DNA of 64,000 nt from Actinoplanes sp. N902-109 (GTDB taxonomy: Bacteria; Actinomycetota; Actinomycetes; Mycobacteriales; Micromonosporaceae): NCBI RefSeq assembly GCF_000389965.1, contig NC_021191.1, positions 9,164,055 through 9,228,054 on the forward strand, written 5' to 3'. A program made the position numbers and the translations under genes. Positions 55,380-63,355 of this stretch are shown piece after piece. The notes under the pieces are model-generated. The model was not told the DNA's origin. It did no database searches and saw only the letters and a program-made list of their open reading frames with translations. How positions within the stretch are numbered: the stretch's first letter is position 1; each line of letters starts with the position of its first letter.

Positions 55380-56570
55380 GTGGGAACCCGGCTTCTGGAG
55401 GGAAGACATTAAGCCGAACTTCGGTCTGCCAGAGTAAGACGAGCAGGACGCTAGGTCCAGCTCCACCAATGGCACTCATTAGGAAGGCTAAGAAGCCTCC
55501 GCATCCGACGCTCGACGAGCACGGCCATGGCGTGCCAGTCCGGCAGTGAACCATGAGCCGGCAGGCAACGGGGTGGCTTACGGTTTGGGCTGCACCGGTC
55601 AGGGCGCACGGACTTCAACTTTGTCCGCCAGGATGAGTCGAGGACGATTAGGCAGCCACCTCGCCACCGCCAGTTTGGTCAAGTGACAAATCGGCGGAGA
55701 TCCGACTCCACAGGCGGCCCTACCGTCGCTTGAGGCCTGCGGCTCAAGAGCTTCGCATGGACAGAATGAAGAGACCAAGCGGCGACACATGTCGGAAAGC
55801 GCGCCGGATCAAGGGGTGCGGAATTGGCTGGGCAAGCGTCGGTGACTGCGGCAGGCGCGGCCACCCATTGTCTGGCGGCGAACTAGTGGAGCGAGCGGGT
55901 CTAGAGGCCACCCAAGACGGATTGAAGTCGCTGCGGATGGGCGCCGGTGAGGAAGTCATCTCCGGCGACCGCAGTCATGTTCACCAAAGGCGGCAGAGGT
56001 CCCGTGTTTCTTCAAACGTCGGCCTACCGCCACCGCTAGGAAAATGAACGGGGCCGGCCGCGAGAGACGACGAGCCGAGGTGCTGCCAGGAAACATCCTC
56101 GAGTCGAAAGACAACACCCGTGATCCCGACGACAGGAAACGCGGTTTGTGGAAGCAGCGCCGGCAGAGCCAGAAGTGCCATGACCATGCCAATGGGGAGG
56201 CGGTCAAGCATCCGCCGGTGAGTACGACGTGCTGCGCTACAACCTCTACCAAGAGTCAAGGCGAAGGGTCTTCGTGGCAGCTCGCTGGACAAGATGTGCA
56301 GGGACCCGGGACGGGACTGCTAGAACTTTGATGGTCTATCGGCGGTTGAACGATCTGGCGAGCATTGACTCAGCGAACCGTTGCAGAGGTGCCAGAACCG
56401 CAAGTCCGTGAAGGCGACCCGGCGCAGCACCTCCGCGAAAGTCGGGCCCCGAATATATCGAGCAAGATGCGAAGGATCCTCGCAATTAGCGTGCAGGTTT
56501 CACGGCGGGAACCATATACGGGCGAAAAGGGCGTTGTGGTTTGGCCGAGCTCAGAATTCGGTGGGAACTG

Positions 56571-56601
56571 AAATCTCAGGAGAATCGTTCTGACAGAACC
56601 G
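56571..56601 (+). repeat. 31-bp direct repeat, right copy
   Basis: Second copy of the repeat at 54855-54885, about 1.7 kb away in the same orientation. Confidence 0.85.
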
Positions 56602-56717
56602 GTAGCCGCCTCTTACGCGAGCCAGGCTCGGGTCATCTGGCATGAAGAAGGCACGTGATCTGCAGCGGTCACGTGCCTGTCGTCTTCTTGATGTGGGCCG
56701 GCGGGCTACAGCGCGGA

Positions 56718-57755
56718 TCAGTCGGCGGAGTCGGTGCCCGGGCTGGAGCCTTCTTCTTCGACGCCGATCATGCCGACGATGCGTTCGAGGTCGTCCACTG
56801 TGGCGAACTCGATCGTGATCTTGCCCTTGTTGCGGCCGATGTCGACCTTCACCCGGGTGTCGAAGCGGTCGGAGAGGCGGTCGGCCAAGTCGTTGAGGGC
56901 GGGGGCGTGGACCTTGGGGCGTCGGGTCGGGGACGCCTTCTTGGTCGGTCCTTCGGCCAGCGCCAGGGATACCAACTCCTCCGTCGCCCGTACGGAAAGA
57001 CCCTCGGCGACGATGCGCAGCGCGAGCTTCTCCTGGGCCTCGCTGTCGTCGAGGCTGAGGAGGGCTCGGGCGTGACCAGCCGACAGGACGCCCGCCGCCA
57101 CCCGGCGCTGGACCGGGGCCGGCAGGTTGAGGAGGCGGATCGTATTGGAGATCTGGGGGCGGCTGCGGCCGATGCGCTTGGCGAGTTCCTCGTGGGTGGC
57201 GCCGAACTCGTCGAGCAGCTGCTGATACGCGGCGGCCTCTTCGAGCGGGTTAAGGTTGGCGCGGTGGATGTTCTCGAGGAGCGCGTCTCGGAGCATCGCG
57301 TCGTCGCGGGTCTCGCGGATGATGGCGGGGATGGTCTCCTTGCCGACCGCCTGCGCCGCCCGCCAACGTCGCTCACCCATGACCAGCTCGTACGAGCCGT
57401 CACCCGTGTCCCGTACGACGATGGGCTGGAGGAAACCGACCTCCTGGATCGAGGTCTTGAGTTCCTCCAGCGCTTCCTCGTCGAAGACGCTTCGGGGCTG
57501 CTTCGAGTTCGGCACGATGGACGTGACCGGGAGCTCCGCGAAGCGCGCGCCGGGGACAGGCGCCAGCTCGCTCTCCTCCGCAACAGGGGCCGGCGGGGCC
57601 ACCGAAGGAGCTTCCGTCGGCGGCGCAGGAGTCGGCACAACCGGAGCAGGAGCCGGCTGCGCCGAGGGAGAAGGCGCCGCTGCCTCGACGGGCGGCGCTG
57701 TGGGGATCAAGGCCCCCAAGCCGCGGCCGAGGCCACCCCGTGGACGGTTCTTCAT
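56718..57755 (-). CDS. parB: Chromosome partitioning protein ParB
   Basis: 345 residues. N-terminal RGGLGRGLGALIP (ParA-interacting), Pro/Ala-rich linker, then the ParB core: VTSIVPNSKQPRSVFDEEAL, FLQPIVVRDTG, YELVMGERRWRAAQAVG, LLENIHRANLNPLEEAAAYQ, the helix-turn-helix EELAKRIGRSRPQISNTIRL, and a C-terminal dimer domain. Binds the parS sites next to the gene. ATG at 57755 with GGGAGG upstream; overlaps the parA stop by ATGA. Confidence 0.96.
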   Translation of the reverse strand: MKNRPRGGLGRGLGALIPTAPPVEAAAPSPSAQPAPAPVVPTPAPPTEAPSVAPPAPVAEESELAPVPGARFAELPVTSIVPNSKQPRSVFDEEALEELKTSIQEVGFLQPIVVRDTGDGSYELVMGERRWRAAQAVGKETIPAIIRETRDDAMLRDALLENIHRANLNPLEEAAAYQQLLDEFGATHEELAKRIGRSRPQISNTIRLLNLPAPVQRRVAAGVLSAGHARALLSLDDSEAQEKLALRIVAEGLSVRATEELVSLALAEGPTKKASPTRRPKVHAPALNDLADRLSDRFDTRVKVDIGRNKGKITIEFATVDDLERIVGMIGVEEEGSSPGTDSAD

Positions 57756-59035
57756 GCCGTGCCTCCCGTGTTGACCCCGCGCATCGCGATCTCCAGAGCA
57801 GCCTCGAAATAGCTGGTGGCGCCCCGTGAACCCGGATCGTAGGTCATCACGGACTGGCCGTAGCTGGGCGCCTCGGACACCCGGACGTTGCGAGGGATCA
57901 CCGCCTGCAGCACCTTGGAGCCGAAGTGGTTCCGCACATCCTGTTCGACGGCGTCGGCCAGGCGGGTGCGACGGTCGTACATGGTCAGCACGATGGTCGA
58001 GACGTCGAGCGTCGGGTTGAGGTGCTGGCGTACCAGGTTGATGTTGTTGATCAGCTGGTTGAGGCCTTCCAGGGCGTAGTACTCGCACTGGATGGGGATC
58101 AGCACTTCCTGCGCCGCGCAGAGCGCGTTGACCGTGAGCAGGCCGAGCGACGGCGGGCAGTCGATGAAGACGTAGTCGAACTTCTCGGGGTGCGCGCTGA
58201 TGGCCCGGGCGAGCCGGGATTCGCGCGCCACCACGGACACGAGTTCGATCTCGGCACCGGCCAGGTCGATCGTGGCTGGAACGCAGAAGAGGTTGGGAAT
58301 GCCCTCGACCTGCTGCGCGACCTCGGCCAGCGGTACGTTATCGATCAAGCAGTCGTACACGTCGGGCACGCCGGCGTGGTGCGGCACGTTGAGGCCGGTC
58401 GAGGCATTGCCTTGCGGGTCCAGGTCAACGACAAGGACCCGGTTGCCGTGCAGCGCAAGGGCGACGGCGAGGTTGACGGTCGTCGTGGTCTTGCCGACGC
58501 CGCCCTTCTGATTCGCGACGCAGAGCACCCGGGGATGGTCGGGCCGCGGCATGTGGATGTCGCCGCTCGGATTGAGGATCTGCACAGCTCGCAACGCTTC
58601 CATGGCGAGGGGCGGATCGTCTTCATCCGCCGTCGGCGTTTCACGTGAAACCTGTTCGTCTGACGGTGCTGTGGGGCTCGGAGCCGCCTCCGTGACCGGT
58701 GTGGCCGAGACGGGGGCCGTCGAAACGGGCTGAGCCGCGAATTCCCCAGTGGGCGCGGTCGCCCCCGAAACCGGAACGGATGCCGACACCGGCGCCGGGG
58801 GCGCGGAGCGAGGCGCCGGAGCGGGCAGGCGTTGCTCCGACACGCCATCCGGTGAGCTCACCGGCGTGCCGTACACCTGTCCCTGACCAGCCCGCGGCTG
58901 GGGCACACTCTGCTCGCCACTGTTGAAGGTCACGGTCAAGCTCACGCTCCGATCGGGATCGCCATGAGACTCGGTTTCACGTGAAACACTGTCCCAGCCG
59001 GGATCGCCGTCGGGCCCCCTGCCATACTCATGCAC
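57752..59035 (-). CDS. parA: Chromosome partitioning ATPase ParA
   Basis: 427 residues from GTG at 59035. The first 160 residues are Pro/Ser/Thr-rich and disordered; then the ATPase: HPRVLCVANQKGGVGKTTTT (deviant Walker A), VLVVDLDPQGNASTGL, FDYVFIDCPPSLGLLTVNAL, TMYDRRTRLADAVEQDV and IPRNVRVSEAPSYGQSV. Drives ParB-parS movement. The frame is open to 59446, so a longer protein cannot be excluded. Two parS sites lie in its disordered part, read as VSRET. Confidence 0.92.
   Translation of the reverse strand: MHEYGRGPDGDPGWDSVSRETESHGDPDRSVSLTVTFNSGEQSVPQPRAGQGQVYGTPVSSPDGVSEQRLPAPAPRSAPPAPVSASVPVSGATAPTGEFAAQPVSTAPVSATPVTEAAPSPTAPSDEQVSRETPTADEDDPPLAMEALRAVQILNPSGDIHMPRPDHPRVLCVANQKGGVGKTTTTVNLAVALALHGNRVLVVDLDPQGNASTGLNVPHHAGVPDVYDCLIDNVPLAEVAQQVEGIPNLFCVPATIDLAGAEIELVSVVARESRLARAISAHPEKFDYVFIDCPPSLGLLTVNALCAAQEVLIPIQCEYYALEGLNQLINNINLVRQHLNPTLDVSTIVLTMYDRRTRLADAVEQDVRNHFGSKVLQAVIPRNVRVSEAPSYGQSVMTYDPGSRGATSYFEAALEIAMRGVNTGGTA
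58638..58651. promoter_or_regulatory. parS site 6, inside parA
   Basis: Perfect GTTTCACGTGAAAC, translated as VSRET within EQVSRETPTAD of ParA. Confidence 0.93.
58974..58987. promoter_or_regulatory. parS site 7, inside parA
   Basis: Perfect GTTTCACGTGAAAC, translated as VSRET within WDSVSRETESHG near the ParA N-terminus. Confidence 0.93.
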
Positions 59036-59446
59036 CGTTTTATCCCTGCCTGGTTGGATGGAGTCGGCACCGCGGGTGTGCGGTCCGGCAGGAAGTGGCG
59101 GCGCACTTTGCGCGCCTGCCATCCGGTCCACACTATCGACGCGCGGCCAGCCTACGGCCGTCGGGCGGCGCATGCCACGCTTGTCCGCCAGTTGAGTTGA
59201 TGCCAACACGGCAGTATCAAACTCGAAGGTCATAAATCCCGGTACGAGCCGCAGCAGTCCGCCGTACCGCACGATTTTTCCGGACGGCCAGCCCACCGCC
59301 GAGGCCGACCTCCGGTCCGAGGTCTCCACCCTTTCCGTACGATCGAAGCTCGCAGAAGGCGCACCATCGCCGGGTGCAGGACGGCTGGGCGGGGGAGCGG
59401 TCCGTGCAAATCGTCCCGTGCGTCTCCGCGCGCCCCGCCTGCCCAT

Positions 59447-60685
59447 CTAACTCCTCCGCGATCTCCTCTTCCCGGGGTCGCGCCTGCCGGACGAACCGGT
59501 GGAGCGGCCCGGGTTGGCCGCCCGCTGGGACGACCGTGGCCCGGGTGCCACGACGGGACGCTCCCGCACGATCTCGACGACCGTGCTCGGCGGATCGATC
59601 ACCCCGACCCCGCAGAGCCGGACGACCGGTTCGCCCCCGCCGAGACGGGTGATCGCCTCGCGGTGCTCCGCCACCTCGTCCACGGCCGAGGCGCCCTTGA
59701 GCGCCACGAGCCGGCCACCCACGGCGGCCAGCGGCAGGCACCATCCGGCAAGCCGGTCGAGCGGTGCCACCGCGCGGGCGGTGACGACGTCGACGGGAGC
59801 AGGGGGTCCACCGGCGAGGTCTTCCGCTCGGCCGCGAACGACCGTGACGGTCCCTTCGAGGCCGAGCGCTGTCACCGCTTCGGACAGGAAAGCGGTCCGT
59901 CGTGCCAGCGGCTCGACCAGCGTGATCGTGAGATCAGGTCGAGCCACTGCCAGCACGATACCGGGCAAACCGGCACCAGACCCCACGTCAACCACCGAAG
60001 CGCCGTAAGGGATCGTTTCCGACAAGACGGCACAGTTGATCAGGTGACGTTCCCAGATGCGGGGTGCCTCGCGCGGGCCGATCAAGCCGCGCACCACGCC
60101 ATCGGTGGCGAGGAGTTCGGCGTAGCGGCCGGCCAGTTCGAGACGGTCACCGAAGACCTGCTCGGCGGCGGCCAGATACTCGGCCGGCGGCCTGAGTGCC
60201 GACGACGAGACGAGCCCCGGCGAGTCCAGCGGCCCCGGCAAGTCCAGCGGCCCCGGCGAGGTGACGGGCAGGGCATCAGAAGCAGGCGGCACCGCGGACG
60301 GCTCGGCATCAGCAACCGGCGCGACCGCAGAGGGGCCAGCCTCATCAGCCGGCGGCTCAGCGGGAGCTAGCGACTCAGGGCCAGTGGCAGCAGAATCAGC
60401 GCGCAAGCCGGGAGAACCAGTCTCGGTACGCGAGCCGAAAGCCGCCACAGGGCCACCGCCCGCCACAAGGCCAGAGCCCGCCGCAGAGCCCGAGCCCGCC
60501 GCAGGGCTAGAGCCGGCCGCAGGGCCGGAGCCGGCCGACCGGCCGGGGAAGCCGCGCACCGGCACGCCCCGGCGCTTTGCGGGGGTGCGGGCGGCGGTGC
60601 GCTCTGCACGTACGGGATAAGACGGAGACGGCCCGGGCTCAGCACCCGGGCCGTTCTGTCCCTCGCCGGAGCGTGGGTTGGTCAT
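59447..60685 (-). CDS. rsmG: 16S rRNA (guanine-N7) methyltransferase RsmG with long N-terminal extension
   Basis: 412 residues from ATG at 60685, seven bases after the jag stop. Residues 1-170 are Ala/Gly/Pro-rich and disordered (AAGSGSAAGSG-type repeats). The catalytic part has VFGDRLELAGRYAELLATDG, GPREAPRIWERHLINCAVL, the SAM motif VVDVGSGAGLPGIVLAVARP and DVVTARAVAPLDRLAGWCLP. Family members are usually 200-250 residues, so the extension is unusual; an internal start is possible. Methylates G527 of 16S rRNA (E. coli numbering). Confidence 0.9.
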   Translation of the reverse strand: MTNPRSGEGQNGPGAEPGPSPSYPVRAERTAARTPAKRRGVPVRGFPGRSAGSGPAAGSSPAAGSGSAAGSGLVAGGGPVAAFGSRTETGSPGLRADSAATGPESLAPAEPPADEAGPSAVAPVADAEPSAVPPASDALPVTSPGPLDLPGPLDSPGLVSSSALRPPAEYLAAAEQVFGDRLELAGRYAELLATDGVVRGLIGPREAPRIWERHLINCAVLSETIPYGASVVDVGSGAGLPGIVLAVARPDLTITLVEPLARRTAFLSEAVTALGLEGTVTVVRGRAEDLAGGPPAPVDVVTARAVAPLDRLAGWCLPLAAVGGRLVALKGASAVDEVAEHREAITRLGGGEPVVRLCGVGVIDPPSTVVEIVRERPVVAPGPRSSQRAANPGRSTGSSGRRDPGKRRSRRS

Positions 60686-60692
60686 CGGTTTG

Positions 60693-61250
60693 TCAGCTCG
60701 CCGGCCGGACCACGATGCGGCGGTTGGGCTCGACGCCCTCGGACTCGCTCTCGACGCCCGAGATGGCGTTGACCACGTCGTGGACGCACTTGCGCTCGAA
60801 GGCCGACATGGGCTCGAGGCGGACCGCGTCGCCGTGCTCCTTGACCTTCTCGACGGCGTTGCGGGCGACGGCAGTGAGTTCCTTGCGGCGGGTCGCGCGG
60901 TAGCCGCCGATGTCCAGCAGGAGCCGGCTGGGGGAGCCGGTGGCGCGGAAGATCGCGAGGCGGGTGAGCTCCTGCAGCGCCTCCAGCGTGGCGCCGCGCT
61001 GGCCGACGAGCGGCTGCAGCCGGCCGCCCACCACCTCGACCATCGGACGGCCACCGGAGACGAGCTCGTCGATGTCGCCGTCGTAGTCGAGGATGTCGAG
61101 CAGCCCCTCGATGTAGTCGGCCGCGATCTCGCTCTGCCGGAACAGGTCGGAGTCGGAGGCCTCCGACTTCTTGGGCTCCTCGGTACCGGCGGACTCCGCG
61201 GTCACGGGCGCAGCCGTCTCCTCGGTGCTGGGAGTGCTGGTGTCGGTCAC
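60693..61250 (-). CDS. jag: Jag/KhpB RNA-binding protein
   Basis: 185 residues. An acidic N-terminal part, a KH domain (GGRLQPLVGQRGATLEALQEL) and a C-terminal R3H domain (RLEPMSAFERKCVHDVVNAI with EPNRRIVV). The KH-R3H pair defines Jag, an RNA-binding protein linked to wall synthesis and division in Gram-positives. GTG at 61250 after CGGAG; the frame extends to 61304. Lies between yidC and rsmG as usual. Confidence 0.94.
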   Translation of the reverse strand: MTDTSTPSTEETAAPVTAESAGTEEPKKSEASDSDLFRQSEIAADYIEGLLDILDYDGDIDELVSGGRPMVEVVGGRLQPLVGQRGATLEALQELTRLAIFRATGSPSRLLLDIGGYRATRRKELTAVARNAVEKVKEHGDAVRLEPMSAFERKCVHDVVNAISGVESESEGVEPNRRIVVRPAS

Positions 61251-61394
61251 GGTTTCATCTCCGTACTCTCGGGCCGGACCTGCTCGGTCCGCTGTTTCCC
61301 GCACCGGCGGGGTCCATCGCCGGCGCAGGGAGGTCTTTGTCGCCGCCCGCTCACAGGCCGCGCGCAGCCCGGCACCAGCCGGGCTGCTGCACCG

Positions 61395-62426
61395 TCAGCC
61401 CTTGGGTTTGGTGGCGGGCCGGGCGCCCTTCTTGGGGTTCGCTGGCTTGGCACCGGGCTTGGGGGCCAGCGCCTTGGTGTCGACCGCCGGGGTCGTGGGC
61501 TCGGGCTCGGCCTGCTTGCGGCCGAACAGGCCACGCTGGGCGGGCTGCACCGGGCTCTTGCCACCGGCCTTGCCGGCGCTCGCACCGGTCGCCGGACGGG
61601 CCGCGGTGCCACCGCTCTTGTTCGCCATCTGCGGCGGCGGGAACTTGCGCAGCACCCACTGCTGCTGGCCGAGGCTGAAGAGGTTGTTGGTGACCCAGTA
61701 GATGACCACGCCGATGGGGAACAGCGAGCCGGAGACGAGCAGCGACAGCGGGATGCCGTACAGCATCAGGCGCTGGATCATCTTCTGCTGCGGGTCCTCG
61801 GCCCAGCCGGTCTTGAGGATCATCTGCCGGCTGGTGAGGTACGTGGTCGCCATCATGATCAGCACCAGCACACCAGCGATGATCTTCACGGTGACGGGGG
61901 ACCCGGTGTAGCCCAGCTGGGTCAGCTCCGCCGTCGACGAGCCGAACTTGGCCGGCAACGGGGTCGTGAACAGCGCCGAGTGGGTCGCGTCGCGGAACTG
62001 CTCAGCCGTCCACCCGTACAGGGTCGGCTGGGGGTTGTCCGGGTTGAGCCGGCGCAGCGTGTGGAAGAGGCCGAGGAAGACGGGGATCTGCAAGAACATC
62101 GGGAGGCAGCCCATCAGCGGGTTGGCCTTCTCGGTCTTGTAGAGCTCCATCATCTCCTTCTGGAGCGTCTCCCGATCGCCCTTGTGCTTCTCCTGCAGCT
62201 CCTTCACCTTGGGCTGCAGCGCCTGCATGGCCCGCTGGGACTTGATCTGCTTGACGAAGACGGGGAAGAGGATGACGCGCAGCGTCACCACCAGGAAGAC
62301 GATCGAGAGGATCCAGGCCCAGTTGGTGCCCAGCACCCGGCCGTCAGGAATGCCGATCGCGTCCCAGAGGGCATGCCAGCGCAGGAGGATCCACGAGATC
62401 GCGTAGTAGATCCAGTCGAGACTCAA
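61395..62426 (-). CDS. yidC: Membrane protein insertase YidC
   Basis: 343 residues, five membrane helices. SLDWIYYAISWILLRWHALW, the positively charged groove segment VVTLRVILFPVFVKQIKSQR, MQALQPKVKELQEKHKGDRE, PLMGCLPMFLQIPVFLGLFH, and the last helices IPLSLLVSGSLFPIGVVIYW. The C-terminal tail (from ~265) is basic, Lys/Pro/Ala-rich. TTG start at 62426 with GGAG upstream, one base after the yidD stop. Inserts and folds membrane proteins. Confidence 0.95.
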   Translation of the reverse strand: MSLDWIYYAISWILLRWHALWDAIGIPDGRVLGTNWAWILSIVFLVVTLRVILFPVFVKQIKSQRAMQALQPKVKELQEKHKGDRETLQKEMMELYKTEKANPLMGCLPMFLQIPVFLGLFHTLRRLNPDNPQPTLYGWTAEQFRDATHSALFTTPLPAKFGSSTAELTQLGYTGSPVTVKIIAGVLVLIMMATTYLTSRQMILKTGWAEDPQQKMIQRLMLYGIPLSLLVSGSLFPIGVVIYWVTNNLFSLGQQQWVLRKFPPPQMANKSGGTAARPATGASAGKAGGKSPVQPAQRGLFGRKQAEPEPTTPAVDTKALAPKPGAKPANPKKGARPATKPKG

Positions 62427-62427
62427 T

Positions 62428-62685
62428 CTATGCTCCAGTCACATCGGCAGGACGGTGACGGATCGGGTTGGGCACGGGGTCGTACCCACCGGGGTGGAAG
62501 GGTTGGCACCGCAGCAGCCGCCAGATCGCCAGCCGGGTTCCGTGGAGCGCTCCGTGCTTCGCGAGCGCCTCCTGGGCGTACGCACTGCACGAGGGGTAGA
62601 ACCGGCAGCGGGCCGGCAGTGCCGGGCTCACATACCGACGGTACGCGACGATCGGCGCGGTCAGCAGGCGGGCAAGGGGTGTCAC
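62428..62685 (-). CDS. yidD: Membrane protein insertion efficiency factor YidD
   Basis: 85 residues. Conserved RYVSPALPARCRFYPSCSAY (two Cys), ALHGTRLAIWRLLRCQPFHPGGYDPVP. Small membrane-associated partner of YidC. The GTG at 62685 overlaps the rnpA stop (GTGA); the stop is next to the yidC start. Confidence 0.95.
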   Translation of the reverse strand: MTPLARLLTAPIVAYRRYVSPALPARCRFYPSCSAYAQEALAKHGALHGTRLAIWRLLRCQPFHPGGYDPVPNPIRHRPADVTGA

Positions 62686-63179
62686 CGGCGCCGCCGCGGG
62701 GAGCGGGCGGCACTCAAAGCCGCATCAAGATCCGAGCCGAGCTTCTCGTACGGTGCGGTGGCGGCCGCCGGAAGCGCGCGCACCACCAGGGACGCGCCCG
62801 GTGGCAGCTCGCCCAGCCGGGACCGCACGAGGTGGCGCAGGCGTCGGCGGACCTTGTTGCGGACCACCGCGTTACCCACGGACTTGGACACGACGAAACC
62901 GGCGCGCGCCTCGACCTCGGGCACTGCGGCGCCCTGGGCCTGAGGAGCGACCTGCGCCTGAGGTCCGGGCGCTGCGCCGACGTGGTGCTCCGACTCGGGC
63001 ACCGCGGCGGCCGGAGCCTCGGATTCAGGCATGACAAAGCCGGCGCGCGCCTCGGGGGCTCGCGCCGGCTCGTCGAGAAGTAGGTGGACGACCACGGTGC
63101 CGCGACCGGCACGGCGGCCGTTGCGGACCGCTGCGGCGAAGTCGCTGCTACGCCGCAATCGGTGCGCTGCGGCCAGCAC
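62682..63179 (-). CDS. rnpA: Ribonuclease P protein component with internal insertion
   Basis: 165 residues, against about 120 in most species. MLAAAHRLRRSSDFAAAVRNG and the RNR signature SVGNAVVRNKVRRRLRHLVR are normal. Between residues 40 and 92 there is about 50 residues of Ala/Pro/Glu/Gln-rich sequence, flanked by two copies of EARAGFV. The gene processes tRNA 5' ends with RNase P RNA. Position between rpmH and yidD is universal. The ATG at 63179 is the family start. Confidence 0.95.
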   Translation of the reverse strand: MLAAAHRLRRSSDFAAAVRNGRRAGRGTVVVHLLLDEPARAPEARAGFVMPESEAPAAAVPESEHHVGAAPGPQAQVAPQAQGAAVPEVEARAGFVVSKSVGNAVVRNKVRRRLRHLVRSRLGELPPGASLVVRALPAAATAPYEKLGSDLDAALSAARSPRRRR

Positions 63180-63217
63180 GGCTTCCTACCTGGGCATCCG
63201 GCCCCGCCAGCGTCGGC

Positions 63218-63355
63218 TCAGGCCGACAGCTTGGCGCGGCCCTTGGAACGGCGACCCGACAGGATCGCGCGGCCGGCACGGGTGCGCATGCGCAGCCGGA
63301 AACCGTGGGTCTTGGCGCGCCGGCGGTTGTTCGGCTGATAGGTGCGCTTGCTCAC
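63218..63355 (-). CDS. rpmH: 50S ribosomal protein bL34
   Basis: 45 residues: start SKRTYQPNNRRRAKTHGFR, then MRTRAGRAILSGRRSKGRA, a near-perfect bL34. GTG at 63355 with GGAG eight bases upstream. First gene of the rpmH-rnpA-yidD-yidC-jag-rsmG series; dnaA lies beyond the window on the opposite strand. Confidence 0.97.
   Translation of the reverse strand: MSKRTYQPNNRRRAKTHGFRLRMRTRAGRAILSGRRSKGRAKLSA

Larger units (their letters stand above)
54030..56717. other. 2.7-kb gene-poor parS region
   Basis: No ORF here looks coding. It holds five parS sites, a DnaA-box cluster, a heptanucleotide repeat and a 31-bp direct repeat. Base composition drops visibly between about 54550 and 55070 and again between 55950 and 56600. 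It is directly downstream of parB, which reads into it, and acts as the chromosomal centromere-like segment by inference. Confidence 0.7.

Noticed and set aside
55124..55475. ORFs across the heptanucleotide repeat (PGARSPE peptides)
   Set aside because: A 7-bp repeat without stops is open in all frames; no flanking coding signal.
55981..56292. Minus-strand ORF with a hydrophobic segment in the parS region
   Set aside because: No ribosome site, no recognisable family, and surrounding composition is non-coding.
60678..63083. 801-codon plus-strand ORF across jag, yidC and rnpA
   Set aside because: Antisense shadow over four well-conserved genes.
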